64,000 nt of DNA from Verrucomicrobiota bacterium (GCA_030830965.1 JAURLX010000011.1:1-64000), one strand, 5' to 3'. Numbered from the stretch's first letter, positions 24,595-34,147 are shown. The notes: generated by a model not told the origin, from the letters alone. Numbers and translations: made by a program.

Positions 24595-25391
24595 CAGGGT
24601 TTCGGCGGGGCGACCGTGGCACGAGTAGCACCCACGCTGATGCCTCCGTCAACCAGCAAGGTCTGCCCGGTCACATAACGGCTCTCCTCCGACGCCAGGA
24701 AAACCACGGGGCCGGCGAGGTCGCCCACGGCGCCCGGGCGCTTGAGGGGGATGCGGTCGCAGAGGTACTCGACCCACTCCTTCTGTTCGTAGAGGACGGC
24801 GTTCTGCGCGGTCTTGAACCAGCCCGGGGCGAGGCAGTTCACGGTCACGCCATGCCGGCCCCAGTCGTCCGCCAGGCTCATGGTGAGCTGCTTGACGCCG
24901 CCGCGGCTCGCGCCGTACGGGGCGAGCCCGGCGTAACCGGCGACGCAGGTGACGGAGCCGATGTTGATGATGCGTCCGTAGCCGCGGGCGATCATGCCGG
25001 GCGCCACGGCCTGGGCGGTGAAGAAGGTGCCGCGGAGGTTGGTGTCGAGGATGGTGTTCCAATCCTCCCACGAGACCTCGAGGGCGGGCTTGCGGATGTT
25101 ACACCCGGCGTTGTTCACGAGGATGTCGATCCGGCCCATGAGACGTTCGACTTCGGCCACGCCCGCTTGGATGGAAGCGTGGTCGCGGACGTCGAGCGCG
25201 ACGGCGCAGGTGCGTCGTCCGAGGGCCTCGATCTCCTTGCGGAAGGCGGCCAGCTTGGCGGCGTCGCGGCTCGACATGGCGATGTCGGCGCCGGCCTGCG
25301 CGAGGGCGCGCGCGAAGTGCTGGCCGAGGCCGCGGCTGGTGCCGGTGACGAAGGCGACCTTGCCGGTCAGATCGAAGAAAGGCTGGCTCAT
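24594..25391 (-). CDS. Short-chain dehydrogenase/reductase, gluconate 5-dehydrogenase-like
   Basis: 265 residues when started at the ATG 25391, which gives the normal SDR N-terminus and avoids overlap with the ADH gene (stop at 25397). Visible motifs are TGTSRGLG (16-23) for NAD(P) binding, NNAG in the middle, and Ser146 and Tyr159 thirteen residues apart. The usual YxxxK is YGASR here, so the catalytic Lys is replaced by Arg163. The C-terminal part (NCLAPGWF, then TGQTLLVDGG) is typical of the Ga5DH-like group. A role in interconverting a keto-sugar acid and an aldonate fits the permease with which it is coupled, but the substrate is inferred. Five bases separate it from the upstream ADH stop, so ADH-SDR-permease looks like one operon. 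Confidence 0.9.
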   Translation of the reverse strand: MSQPFFDLTGKVAFVTGTSRGLGQHFARALAQAGADIAMSSRDAAKLAAFRKEIEALGRRTCAVALDVRDHASIQAGVAEVERLMGRIDILVNNAGCNIRKPALEVSWEDWNTILDTNLRGTFFTAQAVAPGMIARGYGRIINIGSVTCVAGYAGLAPYGASRGGVKQLTMSLADDWGRHGVTVNCLAPGWFKTAQNAVLYEQKEWVEYLCDRIPLKRPGAVGDLAGPVVFLASEESRYVTGQTLLVDGGISVGATRATVAPPKP

Positions 25392-25396
25392 GACGT

Positions 25397-26434
25397 TCAG
25401 GAGCGGGGAGCCACGATGACCTTCATGACGCCGGGCGCGCCGGCATGCAGGCGGTCGAACCAGGCCGGGCCCTCCGCGAGCGGGATCACCGCGGAGATGA
25501 TGCGGTCGACGCGGATGCGGCCGGAGGCGAGCAGACGGATGCACTCGGGATACTCGCCCGCGGAAGCGCAGGAGCCCTGCAGGCGGACCTGGCGCGTGAC
25601 GACGGACTGGAGCGGCAGTTCGACCTTAGGCGAAAGGTTGCCGACGAGGGTGACCGTGCCGCCCTTGCGCACGCAGGCGACGGCGGACTGGACGGTGACG
25701 TTGACCCCGACGCACTCGAAGACGGCGTCGGCCCCCTGCCCTTTGGTGAGGCCTTTCACGAAGGCAGCGACGTCGCCCGAGGCGGGATTGAAGGCGTGCG
25801 AGGCGCCCAACTCCCTGGCCACGGCGAGGCGCGAGTCCTCGGTGTCGACCGCGATCACCTGCGAAAAACCGGCGATTTTGGCGGCTTGAAGGGTCAGCAG
25901 GCCGATCATCCCGGTGCCCACGACGACGGCGGTATCGCCCTCGGCGCAAGGGGTGAGGCGGACGGCATGCACGCCCACGGAGACGGCCTCGATCATGGCG
26001 GCCTCGTTGAAGCCGAGTTCGTCCGGGATGGGATAGAGGATGCGCTCGGGGACGGCGACGAGCTCGGCGAAGGCGCCGTGGCGACGGTAGTCGCCGCAGG
26101 AGACGCCGAGGACCTGGCGGTCGTCGCACAGGTTGACGTCGCCACGACGGCAATGGGCGCAGGTGCCGCAATAGACCGTGGAGTCGAAGGTCACGCGCTG
26201 TCCTGGCTTGAAGCGGGCGACGGCCGAGCCGACGGAGCGGATGACACCGGCGGCCTCATGGCCCATGACGAGCGGCGGGATGCGGCGCCCCGTCGAGCCG
26301 TCGTAGCCGTGGATGTCGGACCCGCAGATGCCGCAGGCGCGCACCTCGACCAGGACCTCGTCGGCCCCGCAGACGGGATCTGGCACGTCCGTGCAGGCCA
26401 TCTTTTTGTATTCGGTGAGCAGCAGGGCTTTCAC
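25397..26434 (-). CDS. Zinc-dependent medium-chain alcohol/sugar dehydrogenase
   Basis: 345 residues from a GTG start at 26434, chosen because it gives the conserved MKALLL N-terminus with no upstream tail; ATG 26401 would cut off the first strand. Catalytic zinc ligands appear as C37 (in CGICGSD) and H59-E60 (GHE). A structural zinc set is seen at C89, C92, C95 and C103. The Rossmann motif is GTGMIG. The family oxidises polyols or sugar alcohols with NAD(P); galactitol-1-phosphate, threonine and sorbitol dehydrogenases are all relatives, so I do not assign a substrate. It is the first gene of the ADH-SDR-permease operon and is divergent from the lactonase gene across a 97-base gap. Confidence 0.9.
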   Translation of the reverse strand: MKALLLTEYKKMACTDVPDPVCGADEVLVEVRACGICGSDIHGYDGSTGRRIPPLVMGHEAAGVIRSVGSAVARFKPGQRVTFDSTVYCGTCAHCRRGDVNLCDDRQVLGVSCGDYRRHGAFAELVAVPERILYPIPDELGFNEAAMIEAVSVGVHAVRLTPCAEGDTAVVVGTGMIGLLTLQAAKIAGFSQVIAVDTEDSRLAVARELGASHAFNPASGDVAAFVKGLTKGQGADAVFECVGVNVTVQSAVACVRKGGTVTLVGNLSPKVELPLQSVVTRQVRLQGSCASAGEYPECIRLLASGRIRVDRIISAVIPLAEGPAWFDRLHAGAPGVMKVIVAPRS

Positions 26435-26531
26435 ACGGCAGAGGAAGTTGTTTTTAGGTGAGGGGGCAAGGACGGGATGCCTCGTAATGTTTTGCCTCCC
26501 TGCCGGCCCCGGGCAGGATCGGTGCATCCCC
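26435..26531. promoter_or_regulatory. Divergent promoter region between ADH and lactonase genes
   Basis: 97 bases separating the two divergent starts. They hold an inverted repeat CCTGCC-N7-GGCAGG (26499-26504/26512-26517) just upstream of the lactonase ATG, a candidate operator shared by a sugar-acid regulon. No convincing -10/-35 pair was identified. Confidence 0.4.
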
Positions 26532-27497
26532 ATGAAGTCCCCGCTCATCCCCGCCCTTCTGCTCTCCCTCGCGTCTTCGGCCGCCGAAGGCCCCCGTCAG
26601 TCCATCGAGAAGCTGGACCCGGCGCTCGACGCCCTCCTCGCCAGCGACGCCAAGATCGAGACCATCTCGGACGGCGGCTACACCTGGTCCGAAGGCCCGG
26701 CCTGGTACAAGGGACGCGTCGTCTTCTCCGACGTCCCCAACAACGTCGCCTACCAGTGGAAGGAGGGCGACGCGATGGCCTCCGTCTTCCTGAAGCCCAG
26801 CGGCACCGACGAGGCTTCGCCGACTCAGGGCTCCAACGGCCTCGCGGTCGACGGCGAGGGCCGCCTGCTCCTATGCCAGCACGGTGCGCGCCGCGTCGCC
26901 CGCCTCGGCGGCGACGGCAAGTTCCTGCCGCTCGCGACGAAGAACCACGAGGGCGCCCGCTTCAACAGCCCCAACGACCTCTGCGTGGCCAGGGACGGCT
27001 CGGTCTACTTCACCGACCCGCCCTACGGTCTGCCCAAGGGTGAGAAGTCCGAGACGCAGTACCACGGGGTCTACAAGCTCGCGCCCGACGGCAAGGTCAC
27101 CCTCGTGACGAAGGACCTCCAGTGGCCCAATGGCATCGCCCTGAGCATCGACCAGAAGTCCCTCTACCTCGCGGTCTCCGACGGCAAGAACCCGCGCGTC
27201 GCCACCTGCGCCCTGGATGGCTCCGGCCTCCGCGATGTCTTCCTGGCCGCGCAGCTCAAGGCGCAGGGACGCCCGGGAAGCTGCGACGGACTCAAGTTGG
27301 ACGAACGAGGCAACATCTGGACGACCGGCCCCGGTGGCGTGCTCATCCTGTCTCCGGAGGGCAAGCACCTCGGCTCGCTGATGCTCGGCCAGCCTTCGGC
27401 GAATCTCGCCTGGGGCGACGACGGCCGCACGCTCTACGTCACGTCCAAGGACCGGCTCCTGCGCGTGCGGACGAAGGTCAAGGGCGCGGGCTACTGA
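26532..27497 (+). CDS. Secreted SMP-30/gluconolactonase-family lactonase
   Basis: 321 residues from ATG 26532; the open frame extends further upstream, but that part overlaps the divergent ADH region and lacks a signal-like start. The N-terminus (MKSPLIPALLLSLASSAAEG) is a short Sec signal peptide, placing the enzyme in the periplasm. Divalent-metal ligands of the six-bladed propeller family are recognisable: E54 in EGPAW, N148 in SPNDL, N200 in PNGI and D252 in SCDGL. The family hydrolyses aldonolactones to aldonic acids. That product would suit the neighbouring permease, which is the main functional argument. The gene ends 13 bases from the convergent dehydrogenase/cytochrome gene. Confidence 0.9.
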   Translation: MKSPLIPALLLSLASSAAEGPRQSIEKLDPALDALLASDAKIETISDGGYTWSEGPAWYKGRVVFSDVPNNVAYQWKEGDAMASVFLKPSGTDEASPTQGSNGLAVDGEGRLLLCQHGARRVARLGGDGKFLPLATKNHEGARFNSPNDLCVARDGSVYFTDPPYGLPKGEKSETQYHGVYKLAPDGKVTLVTKDLQWPNGIALSIDQKSLYLAVSDGKNPRVATCALDGSGLRDVFLAAQLKAQGRPGSCDGLKLDERGNIWTTGPGGVLILSPEGKHLGSLMLGQPSANLAWGDDGRTLYVTSKDRLLRVRTKVKGAGY

Positions 27498-27502
27498 GCC
27501 CG
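27487..27502. terminator. Possible hairpin between convergent genes
   Basis: CGGGCT-ACTG-AGCCCG is a perfect six-base-pair stem that includes the lactonase stop codon. There is no T-run, so it is only a weak bidirectional terminator candidate. Confidence 0.3.
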
Positions 27503-27510
27503 TCCCGCCG

Positions 27511-30500
27511 CTACTTCCGCTCGAGCCTGACGTAGTCCAGGCCGAACATGTTCCTGGGCGTGGCGGCGGGATTCGGGGCAAGGATCCTGATCTCGAGACG
27601 GTGCTCGCCGACGTCGAGTTCATGCCGGCCGCCGTTAAGCTCGCCGGTGGTGACGACCTCGGCGGGGTTGTAGAAGTCGTAGCCATCGACGCCGAGGGGC
27701 TTGCCGTCGAGGCGCAGCTCGAAAGTCCCGTAGTCATGGGCCTTGGTGCCGACGAACTTCACCTCGTAAGTCCCCTTGGCGGAGACCGGCAAGGCGAGCG
27801 TGAGGGTGTCGCCGACTTTGCCGCCGGTCCACCAGAGGTGGTCGTTGCCGCTCCAGCGGCTGGCCTTGAAGTTCGTCATCTTCTGGCCGCTGGTCTTGCC
27901 GCCGGTCACGGAGAGCACCTTCAGGGACTCGCCTTCGATGGCGCCTTCGAGCCGCCAGACGCCGGGACCGGTCGCCGGGAAACCGTCCGGGAACTGGAGG
28001 TAGGCCACGAGGTTGACCACCTGGTCCCTGGAGAGCGCATCGAGCAGCCCCTCGGGCATCAGCGAAATCGGCAGGACCTCGCGCTTCTCGACCTCGCCCT
28101 TGGCGATGGCGAACTTCACGCCGCCGGGTAGGGCCAGACGGAACGACTGCGCGTCCTCGAACTGGACGATGCCGCTCATCGTGGTCCCGCCCCGGAGCCT
28201 GAAGACGTTGAGCTGGTAGTCTTTGCCGATGACTCCGTTGGGGTTCAGCACGTTCTCGAGCAGGTAGTCGAGCTTCCCGATGTTCGAGCCGGCCAAGCCG
28301 GGCCCGACCTGGCTGCCGATGTAGCCGAAGGTGTGGCAGATGCCGCAGGTCGTCATGAAGATCTGCCGGCCGGCCGCGATGTCGCCCTTGCGCACGGCCT
28401 CAGGCTTCAGCATGGCCTCGAACTTCGCCTTGTTCTTCGCGAAATCGGCCTTGGCCGGGTTGACCACGCCGACGACGGCGGCGAGCTGCGCGTCGAGCGC
28501 CTGGTCGCCGAGCGACTTCAGCTGACGCACGACCAAGGGAGAAAGCAGCGCCTTGTCGGCCTTGCCGGCGGCGACTGCCGCGAGGAGCGCCTTGCCGCCT
28601 ACGGCGTTGCTGGCCAGGGCGGCGACGGCGTCGTTGAGCTGCTCGGGCGTGAAGACCTTGAACCGGCTGATCAGGACGGCCGGCGAGCCGTCGTCCCCCA
28701 CGGTGGCGAGGGCCTGGATGAGCGACCGCCGGAAGGCCGGGGTGGTCTTCTGGGCGAAGACCCTGTGGATCACCGGAGCGGCGCCTCGGTCGCGCGCCGC
28801 GACCAGCACGGCGAGCGCGCGCTGGCGCGCCGGCGGCGGCGCCTTCTCGTCAGCGAGGTGGCCGCGATAGAAAGCCCGGCTGGCTTCGTCGCCCGCCAGG
28901 GCGTCGAGTTCATTCAGGTTGGCGAGGAGGTCGGGCGGAGCTCCCTGACGGAGGCCGGCGACGAGTGAGGCCCAGCCTTCGGGAGCCACGAACGAGCCGG
29001 CCTGCCGGACGCCGTCGACCACGCGGCTGACCAGCGTCGCACGGCGGGCGGCATCGCTCTCGCGCAAGGCGATGGCGAGCACCTGGGAGCGGGCGCCGGC
29101 GTCGCTGGCGAGTCGGCGATAGATGAAGTCGGTCGTCTGCGGGTGGCGGCAGACGGCGGCCAGGGCGAGGCCGCGGGCGGCATCCGCGCCCACGAGGGGT
29201 TCGATCCCGTACCAGAGGAGCAGCGGGATGTTATGGTCCTTGGCGTCCTCGGCGATCGCGAGCAACGGTTCGGCGATGGCGGCGCGGCTTTCGAGCGGGA
29301 GGTACGACAGCGCCGAAGCGAGTTCCCGACGGACCACCGGAGAGGACTCGACCTTCGCGAGCCCGGCGAGGGCCGGCACGCCGGCCGTCCACTGCTGGGC
29401 GATCAGGCGCACGGCCCAGCCGCGCACGGAGGGATCGGCGTCCTTGAGCGCGCCGGCGAGGAGCGCATCGTCGAGGAGGTTCGACGACTGCAAGGTCCAG
29501 AGGGCCCGCAGACGGCGGATCGGATCGGCGGAACCCGCCAGCGCTTCGCGCAATTTCGCGCGGGCGGAGGCGGCCATCGGCGCCTGGCCGGAGAGATTGC
29601 GTTCGGCGAGCACCTTGCGCGCCTGCCGGACGAAGTATTCGTTGGCGTCGGCGAGGGCGATCTCGACGAGTTCGTCGTCGCGGATGCGGGCCAGGTCGGA
29701 CGAACGGCTGGCCGGGCTGCCGAAGCTGACGCGGTAGATGCGGCCGTTGGTGCGATCCCAGATCTCCTGGGTGTTGTTGTGGCAGACCTGGACGTCGGAC
29801 CAGTCGCTCACGTAAAGAGCCCCGTCGGGGCCGACCCTTTGCGACACCGGGATGAACGTGGCGTCGTTGCTGCGCAGGAAATCGTTGCCATGGCGGCCGG
29901 CGAAACCGCTGCCTTCGGGCACGACCTGGTCGGAGACGAGGCGATGGCCGTGGAGGTTGCCGAAGACGAGCATGCCGCGGTAGGCCTCGGGGAAGTTGTC
30001 GCCGTTGTAGATCGCTAGGCCGGAGTGGGCGTGGCCGCCGCCGACGGCGTCGGTGCTCTCGGGGACCTTGAGGGCGTCGGGACGATGGATCTTCGCACCG
30101 GCGTAGTGGGCGTGGTCGGCGATGGTCTTGATGTCGTCGTAGGTGAAGGGGTTGAAGTGCTGGCCGGCCTGCCGCTGGTAACGCGCGCCGGGCAGGATAT
30201 GGTAGAGGTGCGGGATGACGCAGGCCGTGTTGAAGAACTCGCCGCGGGCGTCGTAGTCGAGCCCCCAGGGATTGCTGGTGCCTTCGGCGAAGACCTCGAA
30301 GACGTGGCGGGTCGGATGATAGCGCCAGACGCCGGCGTTGATCCTCTTGCGCTCGGCGTCGGGCGCGCCCGGCTTGCCGACCACGGAGTGCGTGAACACG
30401 CCATGATTGCCGTAGAGCCAGCCGTCCGGCCCCCAGACGAAGCTGTTGAGCGTCTCGTGCGTGTCGTGGAAACCCCAGCCGTCGAGCAGTACGACCGGCT

Positions 30501-30972
30501 TGCCGGCCTTGTCGGCGGCGTCCTTCGGGATGAAGAGAAACTCCGGCGCCGCGCCCACCCAGACCCCGCCATGACCGACCTCGATGCCGGAGACGAGGTT
30601 CAGCCCTTCCATGAACACCGTGACTTTGGCGAAGGAGCCGTCCTGCTTCACGTCCTCGAGGATCAGGATGCGGTCGGCGCCCTGCCCGTCCGGACGCTTC
30701 TTCGGGTACGCCATGCCCTCGACGACCCAGAGTCGGCCGCGCTCGTCGAAGCACATCGCGATCGGCTGGACCACCTTGGGCTCGGCCGCGACGAGCGAGA
30801 CCTGGAACCCGGGCGGCAGGGACATCGTCCGCATCGCGTCGGCCGGAGCCTGGCCGGTCTTGTAGGCGCCGGGCGGCACACGCTCCGAAGGGCCGGGAGG
30901 CAGGGCCGACAAGGTGGTGCAGGCGGAGAGAAGCAGGGATGCGAGGAGCCGCATGATGGGGTGCGGTAGCAT
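27511..30972 (-). CDS. PVC-type secreted dehydrogenase with HEAT repeats, cytochrome c and C-terminal carbohydrate-binding-like domain
   Basis: 1,153 residues from the outermost ATG; ATG 30954 (MRLLASLL) is an equally good signal-peptide start. LSAC inside the hydrophobic stretch could be a lipobox. Residues about 40-440 form a beta-propeller of the PVC membrane-bound dehydrogenase type (TIGR02604-like: PPGFQVSLVAAEP, then VGPDGALYVSDW). About 450-830 is helical, HEAT-like. A single c-type heme site CGICH is at 876-880, in a TIGR02603-like heme domain. The last 140 residues form a separate beta-rich module with W-T-G-G-K-x-G-D-T and ending G-L-D-Y-V-R-L, like a carbohydrate-binding domain. 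The family is abundant in Verrucomicrobiota and Planctomycetota and is thought to oxidise sugars or alcohols outside the cytoplasm, passing electrons to the heme. The exact substrate is unknown. Confidence 0.9.
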   Translation of the reverse strand: MLPHPIMRLLASLLLSACTTLSALPPGPSERVPPGAYKTGQAPADAMRTMSLPPGFQVSLVAAEPKVVQPIAMCFDERGRLWVVEGMAYPKKRPDGQGADRILILEDVKQDGSFAKVTVFMEGLNLVSGIEVGHGGVWVGAAPEFLFIPKDAADKAGKPVVLLDGWGFHDTHETLNSFVWGPDGWLYGNHGVFTHSVVGKPGAPDAERKRINAGVWRYHPTRHVFEVFAEGTSNPWGLDYDARGEFFNTACVIPHLYHILPGARYQRQAGQHFNPFTYDDIKTIADHAHYAGAKIHRPDALKVPESTDAVGGGHAHSGLAIYNGDNFPEAYRGMLVFGNLHGHRLVSDQVVPEGSGFAGRHGNDFLRSNDATFIPVSQRVGPDGALYVSDWSDVQVCHNNTQEIWDRTNGRIYRVSFGSPASRSSDLARIRDDELVEIALADANEYFVRQARKVLAERNLSGQAPMAASARAKLREALAGSADPIRRLRALWTLQSSNLLDDALLAGALKDADPSVRGWAVRLIAQQWTAGVPALAGLAKVESSPVVRRELASALSYLPLESRAAIAEPLLAIAEDAKDHNIPLLLWYGIEPLVGADAARGLALAAVCRHPQTTDFIYRRLASDAGARSQVLAIALRESDAARRATLVSRVVDGVRQAGSFVAPEGWASLVAGLRQGAPPDLLANLNELDALAGDEASRAFYRGHLADEKAPPPARQRALAVLVAARDRGAAPVIHRVFAQKTTPAFRRSLIQALATVGDDGSPAVLISRFKVFTPEQLNDAVAALASNAVGGKALLAAVAAGKADKALLSPLVVRQLKSLGDQALDAQLAAVVGVVNPAKADFAKNKAKFEAMLKPEAVRKGDIAAGRQIFMTTCGICHTFGYIGSQVGPGLAGSNIGKLDYLLENVLNPNGVIGKDYQLNVFRLRGGTTMSGIVQFEDAQSFRLALPGGVKFAIAKGEVEKREVLPISLMPEGLLDALSRDQVVNLVAYLQFPDGFPATGPGVWRLEGAIEGESLKVLSVTGGKTSGQKMTNFKASRWSGNDHLWWTGGKVGDTLTLALPVSAKGTYEVKFVGTKAHDYGTFELRLDGKPLGVDGYDFYNPAEVVTTGELNGGRHELDVGEHRLEIRILAPNPAATPRNMFGLDYVRLERK

Positions 30973-31090
30973 TAGGTCAGACAGGTGTTTTAGGAAGCCG
31001 AAACCAAGGCACGCTTAGGCCCCCGCCGAATCGCGCCCTCCTTTCAGATTGGCAACACGGCCCGACGCGGCACAAAGGAAAGGGCACCCC

Positions 31091-31549
31091 ATGGACACCC
31101 CCGCTCCCGTCGGCCGCGACGCCATCCTGGACAAACTGCGCCAGACCCAGCCTTGGCTCCGGTTCATGGGCATCCTGACGATGATCACCGCGGTGCTCAT
31201 GCTCCTCGCGGGAGGCGGCGTCGCGCTCGTCGGCGCGCTCTCCGCGATCGGGGCCGTCGAGGCCAAGGCCGGACTGATGCTGGCGGCGGGGCTGCTCTAC
31301 GCCGTCCTTTCCCTGGTCTATCTTTTCCCCGCCCTTCACCTGCTGAGAAGCGCCCGGGCCATCCGCGGCCTCCAGACCGGGTCCGACGACGCGGCCGTGG
31401 CCGAGGCGCTCGAGGGCCAGAGGCGGTTCTGGAAATACATCGGCGTCGTCGCGATCGTCTTCATCGTGCTCTACGTCCTGGCGATCCTTCTGGCGGTCGC
31501 CCTGCCCGTCCTGGCCGCCCTCCAAAAAGCCGCCCAGCCGGCCGGTTGA
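31091..31549 (+). CDS. Small membrane protein, DUF5362-like
   Basis: 152 residues from ATG 31091, which is preceded by a good Shine-Dalgarno-like AAAGGAAAGGG at about 31073-31083. There are three or four hydrophobic stretches: about residues 25-50, 58-80 and 115-140. The polar segment LRSARAIRGLQTGSDDAAVAEAL lies between the second and third and is typical of DUF5362 proteins. No enzymatic motif is seen. It sits divergent from the large dehydrogenase gene and 7 bases upstream of the DUF6807 lipoprotein gene, so it may share that transcript. The function is unknown. Confidence 0.8.
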   Translation: MDTPAPVGRDAILDKLRQTQPWLRFMGILTMITAVLMLLAGGGVALVGALSAIGAVEAKAGLMLAAGLLYAVLSLVYLFPALHLLRSARAIRGLQTGSDDAAVAEALEGQRRFWKYIGVVAIVFIVLYVLAILLAVALPVLAALQKAAQPAG

Positions 31550-31556
31550 ACTTCCC

Positions 31557-32633
31557 ATGAAAATGCTGAAATCCCAAATCGCCCTCCTCACCACGCTGGC
31601 CGCCGCCCTGGCCGGATGCGCCTCCGCGAACGCGGCCGCCGAGGGAGCCGCCCCCGAAGTGCGCCTCGTCAACGACAAGCAGAAGAAGCAGGTCGACGTC
31701 CTCGTCGACGGCAAGCCCTTCACCTCCTACCTCTACTGGGCCGACCAGAAGAAGCCCCTGCTCTCCCCCCTGCGCACCGCCAAAGGCACCATCTTCACCC
31801 GCGGCTTCCCGCTTGAGAAGATCGCCGGCGAGCGTACCGATCACCCGCACCATATCTCGTCGTGGTTCAACTACGGCAACGTGAACGGATCCGACTTCTG
31901 GAACTCGCCGCCGGAAGGGTTCTCCCGCGAGAGCAAGACGCCCTACGGCCGCGTGAAGCACGGCGGGATCAAGTCCGTGAAGAGCGGCGCCGGGGAAGGT
32001 TCGCTGCAGGCCAGCTCCGACTGGATCCTGGCGGACGGCACCAAGGTCCTCCAGCAGGACGAGACGCTGATCTTCCGCGCCCGAGGCGACGTGCGCGTCA
32101 TCGACCGCATCATCACCCTGACCGCGCAGAAGCAGGACGCCGTCTTCAAGGACTCCAAGGAGGGCGCCATCGCCATCCGCGTGACCCGCGCGCTCGAGGA
32201 GCCCTCGACCAAGCCCGAGATCTTCACCGACGACTCCGGCAAGCCCACCGCCGTGCCCGTGCTCAACAACGACGGCGTGAACGGCGTGTACCTGAGCAGC
32301 GAGGGCAAGGTCGGCGAGAAGGAGGCCTGGAGCACCCGCGCCAAGTGGATGACCCTCTCCGGCAACGTGCGCGGCGAGGACATGGCCGTGGGCATCTTCG
32401 ACCACCCGAAGAACGCCACCTACCCCACCTACTGGCACTGCCGCGGCTACGGACTCTTCGCCGCGAACCCCTTCGGCGCGAAGGAGTTCACCAAGGGCAA
32501 GACCGAGCTGAACTTCACCATCCCCGCGGGCAAGTCCGAGACCTTCCGCTTCCGCATCCTCATCAACAGCGGCAAGCTGACCGCCGCCGAGACCGAGGCC
32601 GAATACCAGCGATTCCTGAAAGAGGTGCAGTGA
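31557..32633 (+). CDS. DUF6807 (PmoA-like) lipoprotein
   Basis: 358 residues. The N-terminus has a lipoprotein signal with lipobox LAGC (Cys at residue 20). The body matches the DUF6807 family, historically labelled Pmo[12 protein letters not shown] near 50, [14 protein letters not shown] near 95, and [19 protein letters not shown] near 285, where conserved His residues suggest a sugar- or metal-binding beta-sandwich. The family is common in polysaccharide-degrading Bacteroidota and PVC bacteria, beside dehydrogenases and sulfatases as here. There is no link to methane oxidation despite the name. The gene lies between the DUF5362 gene and a strong terminator. Confidence 0.85.
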   Translation: MKMLKSQIALLTTLAAALAGCASANAAAEGAAPEVRLVNDKQKKQVDVLVDGKPFTSYLYWADQKKPLLSPLRTAKGTIFTRGFPLEKIAGERTDHPHHISSWFNYGNVNGSDFWNSPPEGFSRESKTPYGRVKHGGIKSVKSGAGEGSLQASSDWILADGTKVLQQDETLIFRARGDVRVIDRIITLTAQKQDAVFKDSKEGAIAIRVTRALEEPSTKPEIFTDDSGKPTAVPVLNNDGVNGVYLSSEGKVGEKEAWSTRAKWMTLSGNVRGEDMAVGIFDHPKNATYPTYWHCRGYGLFAANPFGAKEFTKGKTELNFTIPAGKSETFRFRILINSGKLTAAETEAEYQRFLKEVQ

Positions 32634-32654
32634 GCGCCCCGGGGCAGGAATGAA

Positions 32655-32679
32655 AAGGGCCGCAAGGCCCTTCTTTTTT
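32655..32679 (+). terminator. Intrinsic terminator after the DUF6807 gene
   Basis: AAGGGCC-GCAA-GGCCCTT forms a seven-base-pair stem with a GNRA tetraloop and is followed by CTTTTTT. It lies 22 bases after the stop codon and separates this unit from the sulfatase gene. Confidence 0.9.
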
Positions 32680-32763
32680 GGCCCGTGGCCCGGTTCCCCG
32701 GCGCGGACGTTCCAGTCCGAGTCTCGACATCCCGCCCCTCCTCCCCGAAAAGAATCCAGCCCC

Positions 32764-34134
32764 ATGAGAATCACCTCGCTCGCCCTGCTGGCGGTCGCGG
32801 CCGCCGTCGCCACGGCCGCCCCCCGTAAGCCGAACATCGTCTTCATCCTCAGCGACGACCTCGCCCAAGGCGACGTCGGCTGCTATGGGCAGAAGCTCAT
32901 CCGGACGCCCAACCTCGACCGCATGGCTAGGGAGGGCACCCGCTTCACGCAGGCCTACTGCGGGACCTCGGTGTGCGCGCCGAGCCGGACCTCGCTCATG
33001 CTCGGCCAGCACACCGGCCACAGCCCCGTGCGTGCCAACCGTGAGATCAAGCCGGAGGGCCAGCTCCCCCTGCCGGCCGGCACGATCACGGTGGCCAAGA
33101 TCCTCAAGGAGAACGGCTATGCGACGGCCTGCATGGGCAAATGGGGCATGGGCATGTTCGACACCACCGGCAGTCCGCTGAAGAACGGCTTCGACCACTT
33201 CTTCGGCTATAACTGCCAGCGCCACGCGCACAGTTATTTCCCGAGCTACCTGTACCGCGACGACCAACGCTTCGAGCTGCCGGGCAACGGCGGCAAGGGC
33301 AAAGGAAAGACCTATGCGCAGGAGCTCATCCAGCAGGACGTCGAGCGCTGGGTGCGCGCGCAGAAGGATCGCCCCTTCTTCCTGTTCTACGCGGTCACCC
33401 TGCCGCACGGGACGCACGAGATCGACGACCTCGGCGTCTACAAGGACAAGCCCTGGACGGCCATGCAGAAGGCCTATGCGGCCCAGGTCACCCGGCTTGA
33501 CGCCGACATCGGACGGCTGCTCGGACTGCTCAAGGAGCTGGGCGTCGACGACGACACCCTGGTGATCACGGCCGGCGACAACGGTTCCTCGTTCGCGCCC
33601 GGCTCCGAGATCGGAAAGCTCTTCGACCAGGCCTCCAACGGGTTGCGTGGCTTCAAGCGGGGCCTTTACGAAGGCGCCCTTCGCCAAGCCGCCATCGCCC
33701 GCTGGCCGGGCAAGATCCCGGCCGGACGGGTCAGCGAAGAGCCTTGGGCCTTCTGGGATTTCCTGCCCACTTCCGTGGAACTCGCCGGAGCCCAGGCGCC
33801 CTCCGGGCTCAGGACCGACGGCGTCTCGCTGGTGTCCTTCCTCCAAGGAGGCGCCGCGCCGAAACGCGAATACTTCTACTGGGAACTGCACGAAGGCCCG
33901 AGCCTCCAGGCCGCCCGCTGGGGCGACTGGAAGGCCGTACGCAACGGACCGGCCGCCAAGGTCGAGATCTACGACCTCAAGGCCGACGCGGCGGAAAAGA
34001 ACGACCTCGCCGCCGCCCGGCCGGAACTCGTCGAGAAGGCTCTCGCCATCTTCAAGGACGCGCACGTCGACGACCCCAACTGGCCCATGCGCGGCCAGAA
34101 GGCCGGGGGCGCCGCCAAGAAGACCAAGAAGTGA
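32764..34134 (+). CDS. Secreted type I (S1 family) sulfatase
   Basis: 456 residues from ATG 32764, whose N-terminus [20 protein letters not shown] is a Sec signal peptide; the upstream in-frame extension crosses the terminator and is rejected. Active-site landmarks are the metal-binding D31-D32 (ILSDD) and the formylglycine motif C71-A-P-S-R, with Cys to be converted by a formylglycine-generating enzyme not found in this window. Further landmarks are G-K-W-G near 127 and the late TAGDNGS metal ligands. It would cleave sulfate esters from sulfated sugars in the periplasm. The start of the aldo/keto reductase gene follows 13 bases after the stop, which suggests co-transcription. Confidence 0.93.
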   Translation: MRITSLALLAVAAAVATAAPRKPNIVFILSDDLAQGDVGCYGQKLIRTPNLDRMAREGTRFTQAYCGTSVCAPSRTSLMLGQHTGHSPVRANREIKPEGQLPLPAGTITVAKILKENGYATACMGKWGMGMFDTTGSPLKNGFDHFFGYNCQRHAHSYFPSYLYRDDQRFELPGNGGKGKGKTYAQELIQQDVERWVRAQKDRPFFLFYAVTLPHGTHEIDDLGVYKDKPWTAMQKAYAAQVTRLDADIGRLLGLLKELGVDDDTLVITAGDNGSSFAPGSEIGKLFDQASNGLRGFKRGLYEGALRQAAIARWPGKIPAGRVSEEPWAFWDFLPTSVELAGAQAPSGLRTDGVSLVSFLQGGAAPKREYFYWELHEGPSLQAARWGDWKAVRNGPAAKVEIYDLKADAAEKNDLAAARPELVEKALAIFKDAHVDDPNWPMRGQKAGGAAKKTKK

Positions 34135-34147
34135 GGCTCGCGACCCC

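Noticed and set aside
33647-34147. Upstream extension of the aldo/keto reductase frame
   Set aside because: It overlaps the sulfatase gene in another frame; the family N-terminus begins exactly at GTG 34148.
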